Source of the DNA: MED-G78 sp964546275
GTDB taxonomy: Bacteria > Pseudomonadota > Gammaproteobacteria > Magnimaribacterales > D2472
Assembly: GCA_964546275.1 (NCBI GenBank)
Contig: CAZJJG010000034.1
Span: forward strand, 1 to 10,142
Direction of reading: 5' to 3'
Length of the DNA stretch: 10,142 nucleotides
The translations under genes were made by a program, and so were the position numbers. The notes under the pieces were generated by a model. That model made no database searches. It was not told the origin of the DNA and saw nothing but the letters and a program-made list of their open reading frames with translations. Shown in pieces: positions 1-6,088 of the stretch (its first letter is position 1; the number at the start of each line of letters is the position of its first letter).

Positions 1-54
1 GTTTAGAACCTAGTGCCGCAAGGCGTGGGGGTTCGATCCCCTCCATCCCTACCA
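1..54 (+). tRNA. tRNA-Leu(UAG), 3' portion only
   Basis: This is the 3' part of a leucine tRNA cut by the window edge. The first base is the last base of the 5' anticodon stem. The anticodon loop is TTTAGAA (2-8) with anticodon TAG at 4-6, reading CUA and other CUN codons. The 3' anticodon stem is CCTAG (9-13). A long class II variable arm follows, with stem GCC/GGC closed by GCAA (15-24). The T arm spans 27-43 with loop TTCGATC, the 3' acceptor strand is 44-50, the discriminator is A51 and CCA is encoded at 52-54. The class II variable arm together with the TAG anticodon supports Leu rather than Ser or Tyr. The acceptor 5' strand and D arm lie outside the window, so the acceptor pairing cannot be checked. 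No convincing terminator follows. Confidence 0.93.
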
Positions 55-135
55 TCTAACTTGTCATATAATTATATTAGCATATTGATTATGTAATTCA
101 GGTAAGATTAGAACGCAACTAATTATTTAACCCAA

Positions 136-1404
136 ATGAATTTTCCATATCGATTTAGGTTAATCTCGTTATCTACACTTGCAGTATTTATCTGTTACAT
201 AGATAGAATAAATATTTCTGTAGCCGCCGTTGAAATTCAAGGTCAATTTGGATGGGATAATACGCAACTTGGTTTAGTACTTTCATCTTTTTTTGTTGGC
301 TATATCTTTACTCAATATTTGGGTGGCTTTTTGGCAGATCGTTATGGTGGTAAGAGAGTTTTAGGATATGGAGTTTTACTTTGGTCGCTATTTACTATTC
401 TAACTCCCTTAGCAGCTCATAATGGTTTCTTCCTTCTATTACTTACTAGAGTTCTTATGGGGCTAGGGGAGGGAATTACCTTTCCTGCTTGGCATAGTCT
501 TTATGCTAGATGGGTTCCTTTCCAAGAAAGAACAAGAGCAATAGCTTTTACTAATAGCGGTATACCACTTGGTAGTATCTTTGCTTACATTGCAACACCA
601 ATTATTATGATTCTATTTGGATGGGAGTGGGCTTTTTACTCATTTGGTGCATTGGGAATATTATGGTTCTTTTTTTGGCAGAGAAATATAACTTCTTTAC
701 CAGCTGATCACCCAACTATTTCCAAAGAGGAGCTAGATTATATTCTTGCAGAGGCCCCTGCTAGCGAAATAGCTCCTAAGCTACCACCTTTTAAAACACT
801 TATAAAAAATAAGCCACTCTGGGCTATTATCGTTGCTCACTTTTGCGCAAACTGGCCATTATTTGTTCTGATATCATGGTTACCTATTTTTATTAAGGAT
901 GGCCTTGGAATAAGTTACCAAGATGACACAGCAACCTTTATTTTATTAATTTTAATTCCATCAGCGGTTTCAGTTATTTTTCTAAATTTAGGTGGTTATC
1001 TATCCGATCTTTATCTTAAAAAAGGTTATCAAACCTTAACTATCAGAAGAACATGCACAATTATAGGTTTTGGTGGCTCAGCATTATGCTTAGCACTTAT
1101 TCCTTCAGTAATGTCTATTATGGGTGTGATGGTAATGCTTTCTATTACAAATATTTGTGCAGGCATAGGTACTGGAGGGTTTTCAGTAAATCATGCGGAT
1201 ATTGGGCCTAAACACACAGGCTCTCTAATGGGCATAAGTGCAACCATTGCTACCATTCCAGGAATAGTTGGAGTTGCAATATCAGGACTCCTTGTAGACC
1301 TAACAGGGTCTTTTGATAGCGTATTCTATTTAGCATCTGCAATCTTGTTATTTGGCGGAACCTTCTATTTTACCTTTGTAAGCACTGATACTCAGTTTGA
1401 TTAA
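136..1404 (+). CDS. MFS transporter, anion:cation symporter (ACS/SLC17-like) family
   Basis: This is an inner-membrane secondary transporter of 422 aa, a normal length for the family, with about 12 hydrophobic segments and a longer central loop around residues 185-225. TM1 carries CYIDRINISVA (20-30), the YxDRxNxSVA signature of ACS-type MFS proteins. Loop 2-3 carries MFS motif A as GGFLADRYGGKR (63-74). TM4 holds RVLMGLGEGITFPAW (105-119), also typical of ACS members. Family members carry organic anions such as hexuronates, tartrate, phthalate or inorganic phosphate; the substrate cannot be told from sequence. The ATG at 136 places the TM1 signature at its usual distance from the N-terminus. 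No Shine-Dalgarno sequence is visible. The gene lies 81 bp after tRNA-Leu and 60 bp before the AMP nucleosidase, which seems to have its own promoter, so an operon is uncertain. Confidence 0.9.
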   Translation: MNFPYRFRLISLSTLAVFICYIDRINISVAAVEIQGQFGWDNTQLGLVLSSFFVGYIFTQYLGGFLADRYGGKRVLGYGVLLWSLFTILTPLAAHNGFFLLLLTRVLMGLGEGITFPAWHSLYARWVPFQERTRAIAFTNSGIPLGSIFAYIATPIIMILFGWEWAFYSFGALGILWFFFWQRNITSLPADHPTISKEELDYILAEAPASEIAPKLPPFKTLIKNKPLWAIIVAHFCANWPLFVLISWLPIFIKDGLGISYQDDTATFILLILIPSAVSVIFLNLGGYLSDLYLKKGYQTLTIRRTCTIIGFGGSALCLALIPSVMSIMGVMVMLSITNICAGIGTGGFSVNHADIGPKHTGSLMGISATIATIPGIVGVAISGLLVDLTGSFDSVFYLASAILLFGGTFYFTFVSTDTQFD

Positions 1405-1430
1405 GTTATAACCATTAGGTTTCACTTCTA

Positions 1431-1459
1431 TTTTCTTAAAAAGGGTAATCGGATATAAT
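1431..1459 (+). promoter_or_regulatory. Probable leaderless promoter of the AMP nucleosidase gene
   Basis: A perfect -10 hexamer TATAAT lies at 1454-1459, with a weak -35 candidate TTTTCT at 1431-1436 (3 of 6 matches to TTGACA) at a 17-bp spacing. A transcript starting 6-8 nt after the -10 would begin at about 1465-1467, which is the ATG itself. No Shine-Dalgarno sequence lies at a usable distance before that ATG, which agrees with a leaderless mRNA. Confidence 0.5.
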
Positions 1460-1464
1460 AGTGA

Positions 1465-2238
1465 ATGGAAACAAAATTAGAAATAGTAAAAAACTGGCTA
1501 CCTCGATACACAGGCATGCCATTAGAAAAATTTGGGGATTACATCCTCATTACCAATTTTAAAGATTATGTAGATAAATTCTCAGAAAGATTTTCTGCTG
1601 AAATTTATGGCGAAGGGCGTGCAATGCAAGCTGCCACCAATAAAGATGGCTTAACTATAATTAATTATGGAATGGGTTCTCCTAACGCAGCTACTATTAT
1701 GGATTTATTAGTAGCAGTTAATCCTAAAGGAGTTCTATTTTTAGGAAAATGTGGTGGACTAAAAGGTTCTTCTGAAATAGGTAATTTTATTCTTCCTATT
1801 GGAGCTATTCGTGGTGATGGAACTTCTAATGACTATTTTCCTCCAGAAGTGCCAGCACTTCCTTCATTTAAATTACATAAATTTGTATCAGATATTATAG
1901 TGGAGAAAAAAAGTGACTATAGAACAGGGGTTATTTTTACTACAAACCGAAGAGTATGGGAGCATGATACAAAATTCCTTGAACGACTAAAAAATACAAC
2001 TGCTATTGGTGTTGATATGGAAACGGCAACCGTTTTCACAGTAGGCCATTTTAACGAGATAGCTAGAGGAGCTTTATTACTAGTTACTGATGTTCCTGTA
2101 ACACCTGATGGGGTAAAAACAGAAGCTTCTGATAAAGCTGTTACCCAAGAATGGGTGGATCTTCATTTAGAAATTGGTATTAAGGCTATGACAGAAATTG
2201 GAAAAAGTGGCGAGGAAATCAAACACTTTAAGTACTAG
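1465..2238 (+). CDS. amn: AMP nucleosidase, short form (catalytic domain only)
   Basis: Predicted cytoplasmic enzyme hydrolysing AMP to adenine and ribose 5-phosphate in purine salvage and adenylate control. It is a 257-aa protein of the nucleoside phosphorylase/nucleosidase fold. Visible motifs are YGMGSPNAAT (68-77), a phosphate/ribose-binding segment; GKCGGL (94-99); GDGTSNDYFPPEVPALPS (117-134); TTNRRVWEHD (159-168); the MxE-type ribose-binding motif DMETATVF (184-191); and Asp209 in VTDVP, in the usual place of the purine-contacting acid. The C-terminus (IGIKAMTEIG...EEIKHFKY) resembles that of E. coli Amn. E. coli Amn is about 484 aa; this protein lacks its N-terminal domain, as I recall for Bacteroidetes versions of about 258 aa. 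Its start matches those proteins, so it is not truncated. Its stop shares CTAG with the convergent thioredoxin-like gene. A different nucleosidase specificity is possible but less likely. Confidence 0.88.
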   Translation: METKLEIVKNWLPRYTGMPLEKFGDYILITNFKDYVDKFSERFSAEIYGEGRAMQAATNKDGLTIINYGMGSPNAATIMDLLVAVNPKGVLFLGKCGGLKGSSEIGNFILPIGAIRGDGTSNDYFPPEVPALPSFKLHKFVSDIIVEKKSDYRTGVIFTTNRRVWEHDTKFLERLKNTTAIGVDMETATVFTVGHFNEIARGALLLVTDVPVTPDGVKTEASDKAVTQEWVDLHLEIGIKAMTEIGKSGEEIKHFKY

Positions 2239-2732
2239 TTTTTTACAACAAACTTCTGAAAATAATCAAATATCTCTTGTTGTTTTCTATCTCTAGCGGT
2301 CGTCCATTCGCTACTAGTTGAGCTATTTAGGATTTCCTTATCAAGATCTAAGATAACAACTCTTGGAACACCTTTTCTATTTTCAATATTTAGAAAATTC
2401 ATCAGATCCATATTTCTATCATATCTACCTATGTCAATATGTTTTATTTGATAATTCTTATTCATAAAACTTTTCACAGTAGCCAGCTCTAAAGTTCCTT
2501 CAAGAATTCTGCAATCTGGGCACCAGTTACCTCCAAAAATAATGACTGGCTGCTTTCCAGTAATAATAGTGTTATCAATAAATTCAAATAATTCTTCCGA
2601 GGAAACAACTTGCTCATCATATGGCAATGGCATAGGTGGAATTAAAATATCACTTGGAGTTAGCTGTTCAAATTCTGAATATGCCTGCATGCTAATAAGA
2701 GTTGTTAGAAAAAATATTAAATATTTATTCAT
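2235..2732 (-). CDS. Secreted thioredoxin-fold protein with WCPDC active site
   Basis: This is a 165-aa thioredoxin-like protein, probably periplasmic. Residues 1-19 form a short signal peptide with a hydrophobic core (YLIFFLTTLISM) and a plausible cleavage after AYS19. The redox motif is W70-C71-P-D-C74, preceded by a beta strand (PVIIFGGN). The cis-proline loop is G121-V-P123-R followed by strand VVILD, as in thioredoxins. The spacing between CxxC and cis-Pro (49 residues) is slightly longer than in classical thioredoxin. A WCPDC centre suggests a thiol-disulfide oxidoreductase, but the partner is unknown and no Dsb or cytochrome c maturation gene is nearby. It is convergent with amn (4-bp overlap) and divergent from the DUF4345-like gene, with 64 bp between the two starts. 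No Shine-Dalgarno sequence precedes the ATG. Confidence 0.8.
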   Translation of the reverse strand: MNKYLIFFLTTLISMQAYSEFEQLTPSDILIPPMPLPYDEQVVSSEELFEFIDNTIITGKQPVIIFGGNWCPDCRILEGTLELATVKSFMNKNYQIKHIDIGRYDRNMDLMNFLNIENRKGVPRVVILDLDKEILNSSTSSEWTTARDRKQQEIFDYFQKFVVKN

Positions 2733-2784
2733 TTACATAAAAAATGGTTCATTAGCCTGTAATATAGCTTATGAAAAGATAAAT

Positions 2785-2790
2785 AGGGAG
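2785..2790 (+). promoter_or_regulatory. Ribosome binding site AGGGAG
   Basis: A purine-rich Shine-Dalgarno sequence lies 6 nt before the ATG at 2797 and fixes that start. An in-frame stop (2794-2796) sits directly before the ATG, so no longer N-terminus is possible. Confidence 0.7.
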
Positions 2791-2796
2791 CTTTAA

Positions 2797-3219
2797 ATGG
2801 TTTGGATTATTCGGTTATTTCTTTTAATAATGTTTGTTACTTACTTTGGTATTGGTGTTTGGGCAATCCTTTCTCCGCTTTTTGCAGCATTGGATATTGA
2901 ACTTCCATCTATAACTGAATACATAGGCCTAAGCATTTCTTCAGTTATTGGTTATTCAGAATTAGCAGGAATATATGGAGGTTTAAATCTTGCAGTAGGA
3001 GTGCTTTGCTTGATGGGAATGTTTTCACTAAATTACATGTCTAAAGCTTTACGTTTATTAATGTTTTTAACTGGCAGCATTGCTTTGGGAAGAATATTAT
3101 TTGCTGTATTACCATCAACCCCAACATTTATAAACACTTTTTTTCTTTTTGAAGTAACAACCTTTACATTTTGTCTGGTCGCTTTGTTACTCTTTAAACC
3201 TTTAAAGAAGGCCGCTTAA
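2797..3219 (+). CDS. Small integral membrane protein, DUF4345-like
   Basis: A 140-aa hydrophobic protein with about four membrane segments, near residues 4-28, 57-78, 84-106 and 112-134. The pattern of a conserved Glu before a Gly-rich stretch (SELAGIYGGLNLAVG, 54-68), an Arg late in the third segment (R99) and a Glu at the start of the fourth (E119) matches my memory of the DUF4345 family. These are short four-helix proteins of unknown function. It ends in a basic tail (KPLKKAA). The start has a good ribosome binding site. The last 18 bp overlap the 3' end of the convergent cation exchanger gene. The family assignment rests on recalled pattern only; the gene call itself is secure. Confidence 0.72.
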   Translation: MVWIIRLFLLIMFVTYFGIGVWAILSPLFAALDIELPSITEYIGLSISSVIGYSELAGIYGGLNLAVGVLCLMGMFSLNYMSKALRLLMFLTGSIALGRILFAVLPSTPTFINTFFLFEVTTFTFCLVALLLFKPLKKAA

Positions 3220-4155
3220 TACACCAACATAGTATATGTATCCCGATACCAAGAAAATTCCAATAGAGCGATAAATATTTACAGATATATTTTTATAACT
3301 AAAACTAAGTGCAATTAGAATAAATATTATTGATAAAAGCGTCATTATAAATACATCACGACTTAAAACTAATTCATCAAAACTTTGATTTGAAAATAAT
3401 CCTAAGATAGGCATAACTATAACTATATTAAGAACATTAGATCCAATAATATTTCCTAAAACCATCTGATTTTTATTTTTAACCAGAGCACTTATTGTTA
3501 CTGCTAGTTCTGGCAAACTTGATCCAATTGCTAGAACTGTCAATCCAACTATTAGTTTTGGAATTCCTAAATAAAGAGCAATTATTTCACCATGAATAAC
3601 TGCATAATTTGAACCTATTAAAAGACTTATTGAGCCTACTAGAAGCATAGCAATTAATTTAAATGTACTCACATCACTTGAAGTAATTATTTCAGCATTT
3701 TCCTTATCTACCTGAGAAGACATGACATATATAAAATATACGAAGACACTGAGCAAAAGAGCTGAATCTATCTTACCTATCTTTAAATCAATTAACGCAT
3801 AAATAGCAATAATCACGCTCATTGACAGAGCTATCAAATTTCTTCTTGATGAGGGACTAATTGCAGTTGTATAACCGATGCATGAAACACCAAAAATTAA
3901 AGCAATATTAGAAATATTTGAACCAATAATAGTTCCAAGAGCCAACTCTTCATTATCATTAATGACAGCAGATATCCCTATAAAGATTTCTGGAAATGAA
4001 GTCCCAAGTGCAACAACACTTAAACCAATTATAAAATCACTAATGCCAAAGTTAGCAGCTAGAGCTGACGCATTGTCTATAAACTTATTAGCTCCCCATA
4101 TTAACAATATAAGAGAAAGAACTAACCACGAGACACTTCCAAGTAAAGATTCCAT
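3202..4155 (-). CDS. Calcium/sodium exchanger of the CaCA family (YrbG-like)
   Basis: This is a 317-aa inner-membrane antiporter with about ten hydrophobic segments, the usual length for bacterial YrbG-type proteins. The two inverted alpha repeats that form the ion pathway are clear. Repeat 1 has GLSVVALGTSFPEI (44-57) and GTIIGSNISNIALI (74-87). Repeat 2 has GLTVLAIGSSLPEL (204-217) and GNIIGSNVLNIVIV (234-247). The Glu residues of the two PE motifs (E56, E216) and the Asn residues of the GSN motifs are the known cation ligands. The protein is expected to exchange Ca2+ for Na+ (or K+/H+). It is convergent with the DUF4345-like gene (18-bp overlap) and divergent from the SDR gene (107 bp). 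A TAAAAT box lies a few bases before the ATG on the minus strand and there is no Shine-Dalgarno sequence, so a leaderless start is possible. Confidence 0.92.
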   Translation of the reverse strand: MESLLGSVSWLVLSLILLIWGANKFIDNASALAANFGISDFIIGLSVVALGTSFPEIFIGISAVINDNEELALGTIIGSNISNIALIFGVSCIGYTTAISPSSRRNLIALSMSVIIAIYALIDLKIGKIDSALLLSVFVYFIYVMSSQVDKENAEIITSSDVSTFKLIAMLLVGSISLLIGSNYAVIHGEIIALYLGIPKLIVGLTVLAIGSSLPELAVTISALVKNKNQMVLGNIIGSNVLNIVIVMPILGLFSNQSFDELVLSRDVFIMTLLSIIFILIALSFSYKNISVNIYRSIGIFLVSGYIYYVGVLSGLL

Positions 4156-4224
4156 TTTATTATTTTACATTGGAAATCATGATCAGATACAAGAATGGAT
4201 TTATTTATTTCCTAGAAAAGGATA

Positions 4225-4230
4225 TATAAT
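4225..4230 (+). promoter_or_regulatory. Candidate -10 element of the SDR gene
   Basis: A perfect TATAAT lies 32 bp before the SDR start, in the 107-bp divergent spacer shared with the exchanger gene. It would give a leader of about 25 nt that includes the ribosome binding site. No good -35 hexamer is seen at 16-18 bp upstream, and A/T-rich DNA throws up such boxes by chance. Confidence 0.4.
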
Positions 4231-4251
4231 CATTTAAATTTATTATTTTTT

Positions 4252-4256
4252 AGGAG
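4252..4256 (+). promoter_or_regulatory. Ribosome binding site AGGAG
   Basis: A consensus Shine-Dalgarno core lies 6 nt before the ATG at 4263 and fixes the start of the SDR gene. Confidence 0.8.
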
Positions 4257-4262
4257 TCTCGC

Positions 4263-5060
4263 ATGAAGATTAATGATCTTTTTGGTATTGAAGGTAAGGT
4301 AGCTGTTATTTCTGGAGGTTCTAGAGGCATAGGCGAGATGATTGCAGCTGGATTTTTAGCTAATGGTGTCAAAGTGTATATAACCGCAAGAAAGGAAAAA
4401 GAACTCCATCTTAAAGCTGAAGAGCTAATGGAGACCTATGGTGGTGAGTGTATTTCAATTGCAAGTGACTTAAGTTCAAATGCAGGCGTTGAAGCTTTTG
4501 CTAATGAAATTAAAGAAAAAGAAGTACATATTGATTTTTTAATTAATAATGCTGGCGCAGCTTGGGCAGAGCCTTTTGGAGCATTTTCAGAAGCCGGATG
4601 GGATAAAGTAATGAATTTAAATGTAAAAAGCATATTCTTTTTAACACAAGAATTAGCTCCTTTATTAAGAGTAAAAGGTACTCCTGAAGACCCTTCTCGA
4701 ATCATTAATATTGGCTCTATTGATGGAATGAATGTTGCAGCTTTTGAAACATATTCATACGGCGCTTCAAAAGCAGCAGTTCATCATCTAACTAGACAAT
4801 TAGCCAGAAGATTAATTGATGAAAATATATTAGTTAACGGCATTGCTCCTGGGCCATTTCCAAGTAATATGCTTGGAGCAGCAGTTGCACATGACTACAG
4901 CGAGATTGCAAAAAGAAATCCTAGAAAAAGAATTGGAACTCCAGAAGATATGGCGGGCCTTGCAATTTTTTTATGCTCAAGAGCAGGAGCTTTTACTGTT
5001 GGTGAAACCATTACCTGTGATGGCGGTATAGTAAAGCTTTCAGGCCATGATTTAGGCTAG
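4263..5060 (+). CDS. Short-chain dehydrogenase/reductase, RhlG/FabG-like
   Basis: This is a 265-aa classical SDR, predicted cytoplasmic and NADP(H)-dependent. The Rossmann nucleotide loop is GGSRGIG (18-24), with Arg21 and Arg43 (TARK) placed to favour NADPH. NNAG is at 95-98. The catalytic set is Asn120 (NLNV), Ser152 (NIGS), Tyr166 and Lys170 (YGASK). The C-terminal GETITCDGG motif is also present. The segments GTPEDPSRIINIGS and VNGIAPGPFPSNML resemble Pseudomonas RhlG, a beta-ketoacyl reductase, more than housekeeping FabG as I recall them. No fatty acid synthesis genes adjoin it, so the substrate is probably a specialised 3-oxo or 3-hydroxyacyl compound or an alcohol. Its stop shares CTAG with the convergent LysR gene. 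The nearby acyl-CoA dehydrogenase may act in the same pathway, but that is inference. Confidence 0.9.
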   Translation: MKINDLFGIEGKVAVISGGSRGIGEMIAAGFLANGVKVYITARKEKELHLKAEELMETYGGECISIASDLSSNAGVEAFANEIKEKEVHIDFLINNAGAAWAEPFGAFSEAGWDKVMNLNVKSIFFLTQELAPLLRVKGTPEDPSRIINIGSIDGMNVAAFETYSYGASKAAVHHLTRQLARRLIDENILVNGIAPGPFPSNMLGAAVAHDYSEIAKRNPRKRIGTPEDMAGLAIFLCSRAGAFTVGETITCDGGIVKLSGHDLG

Positions 5061-5968
5061 TTTTTCATACCTTTAGCATTTTTATAAGCTTCTATTAGAA
5101 GATTGCGCATCCAAATATGAGCGCCATCCATATCGTCGCTTAGGTGCCAAATTAAGAAATATTCCATAGTTGGAAGTTCAGCTGGTATTTCAACAAAATC
5201 AAGTTCGTGGCGTATAGCAAAACTATGTGTACAAAATAAAACTATATCAGTATTTTTTACAACTTCTGGAGCTATTAAAAAGTGTTGAGCTCTTAGAGCA
5301 ATATCTCTTTCTAATCCAAGTTTAGCTAATTCTACATCAATAATATGAGGTCCTTTTCTTCTCTGAGAAACATTCAAATGTCTTTGTGATAATAAATCTT
5401 CAATTGTTATATTTTCTATTTTAGTTACAGGATGATTTTTTCTGTGAGCTACAACAAAGTAGTCCTCAAAAATTTTTTGAGATTTAATTTCATTTGATCT
5501 TGGCACCACCGGATCAACAACAAAATCTAACTGATTAGTTGCAAGTGCATGAACTTGATCTCTTCTAGGGTAATGAAAGCTGCCAACAGAAATTTTAGGA
5601 GCATTTTTATCAATCTCTTCCATTAAGTAGGGTAGCACTCGCCCTTCAGAAACATCAGCTAGTGATATTTTAAAGGATCTGGAGCTCGTTAATGGGTCGA
5701 ATTCATCTGGCTCATCCACACTTTGTTGCATTAGCATAAGAGCATTTTGAATGTCCGCAATCATATTCTCAGTTTTTTGCGTAGGTATCATACCTGTGCC
5801 TGTTCTTAGAAATAATTCATCATTAAATTTTGTTCTTAATCTAGAAAGAGCATTACTTACAGCAGGCTGAGTAATACCAACAACTTCAGCTGCTTTCGTT
5901 AGACTACCCTGAGTGTAAATCGCATTTAAAATTACAAATAAATTTAGATCAAATGTGCTAATTTTCAT
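5057..5968 (-). CDS. LysR-family transcriptional regulator
   Basis: This is a 303-aa DNA-binding regulator of normal LTTR length. The N-terminal winged helix-turn-helix is clear: FDLNLFVILNAIY (6-18), then GSLTKAAEVVGITQPAVSNALSRLR (21-45), then the wing ELFLRTGTGMIPT. The remainder, from about residue 90, has the pattern of a periplasmic-binding-protein-like effector domain, beginning SFKISLADVSEGRVLPYL. The FDLNLF opening and the effector domain resemble the NodD/LinR-like subgroup, which often responds to aromatic or lipophilic ligands. It is divergent from the acyl-CoA dehydrogenase gene (120-bp spacer with an LTTR-like dyad), so that gene is its most likely target. The convergent SDR is a possible second target. 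Only a weak AGGA lies upstream of the ATG. Confidence 0.93.
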   Translation of the reverse strand: MKISTFDLNLFVILNAIYTQGSLTKAAEVVGITQPAVSNALSRLRTKFNDELFLRTGTGMIPTQKTENMIADIQNALMLMQQSVDEPDEFDPLTSSRSFKISLADVSEGRVLPYLMEEIDKNAPKISVGSFHYPRRDQVHALATNQLDFVVDPVVPRSNEIKSQKIFEDYFVVAHRKNHPVTKIENITIEDLLSQRHLNVSQRRKGPHIIDVELAKLGLERDIALRAQHFLIAPEVVKNTDIVLFCTHSFAIRHELDFVEIPAELPTMEYFLIWHLSDDMDGAHIWMRNLLIEAYKNAKGMKN

Positions 5969-6024
5969 ATTTTTTTAATTCCTAACTAGTATTGAATGTG
6001 TTGTGAAGTTATGATGATATAGGG

Positions 6025-6054
6025 TTTAAATAAGATATTCACGAAATTTATAAT
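6025..6054 (+). promoter_or_regulatory. Candidate promoter of the acyl-CoA dehydrogenase gene
   Basis: A -10 TATAAT (6049-6054) and a -35 TTTAAA (6025-6030, 4 of 6 matches to TTGACA) are separated by 18 bp. The transcript would start near 6061 and carry a leader of about 28 nt containing the ribosome binding site. A second -10-like TATAAC lies at 6065-6070 and cannot be excluded. Confidence 0.5.
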
Positions 6055-6067
6055 ACCATATTGGTAT
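6053..6067 (+). promoter_or_regulatory. LysR-type operator candidate (T-N11-A inverted repeat)
   Basis: A perfect dyad ATACCA-TAT-TGGTAT sits between the divergent LysR and acyl-CoA dehydrogenase genes. T6054 and A6066 are separated by 11 bases, as in the LysR consensus T-N11-A. It overlaps the end of the proposed -10 and the transcription start of the dehydrogenase, so binding there would be expected to block or modulate that promoter. It could equally be an activation-type site for a promoter elsewhere, or a site for another dimeric regulator. Confidence 0.55.
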
Positions 6068-6076
6068 AACTTTTGA

Positions 6077-6082
6077 AGGGAG
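6077..6082 (+). promoter_or_regulatory. Ribosome binding site AGGGAG
   Basis: A purine-rich Shine-Dalgarno sequence lies 6 nt before the ATG at 6089 and fixes the start of the acyl-CoA dehydrogenase. Confidence 0.75.
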
Positions 6083-6088
6083 TAGAAG

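Noticed and set aside
66..77. 12-bp perfect palindrome ATATAATTATAT after tRNA-Leu
   Set aside because: It is pure A/T with no loop and no T run; such palindromes are expected by chance in this base composition.
2542..2796. 84-aa plus-strand open frame opposite the thioredoxin-like gene
   Set aside because: It is mostly antisense to a gene with a clear signal peptide and CxxC motif, has no ribosome binding site and no recognisable domain, and its stop merely abuts the next ATG.
3878..4237. 119-aa plus-strand open frame opposite the cation exchanger
   Set aside because: It is antisense to the conserved first alpha repeat of the exchanger. It matches no family pattern of its own, and long antisense frames are common opposite such low-complexity membrane genes.
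4436..4705. 89-aa minus-strand frame inside the SDR gene
   Set aside because: It is the antisense of a strongly conserved SDR core and has no start signals.
4843..5031. 62-aa plus-strand frame inside the SDR gene
   Set aside because: It is an out-of-frame shadow of the SDR C-terminal region, whose GETITCDGG motif is in the other frame.
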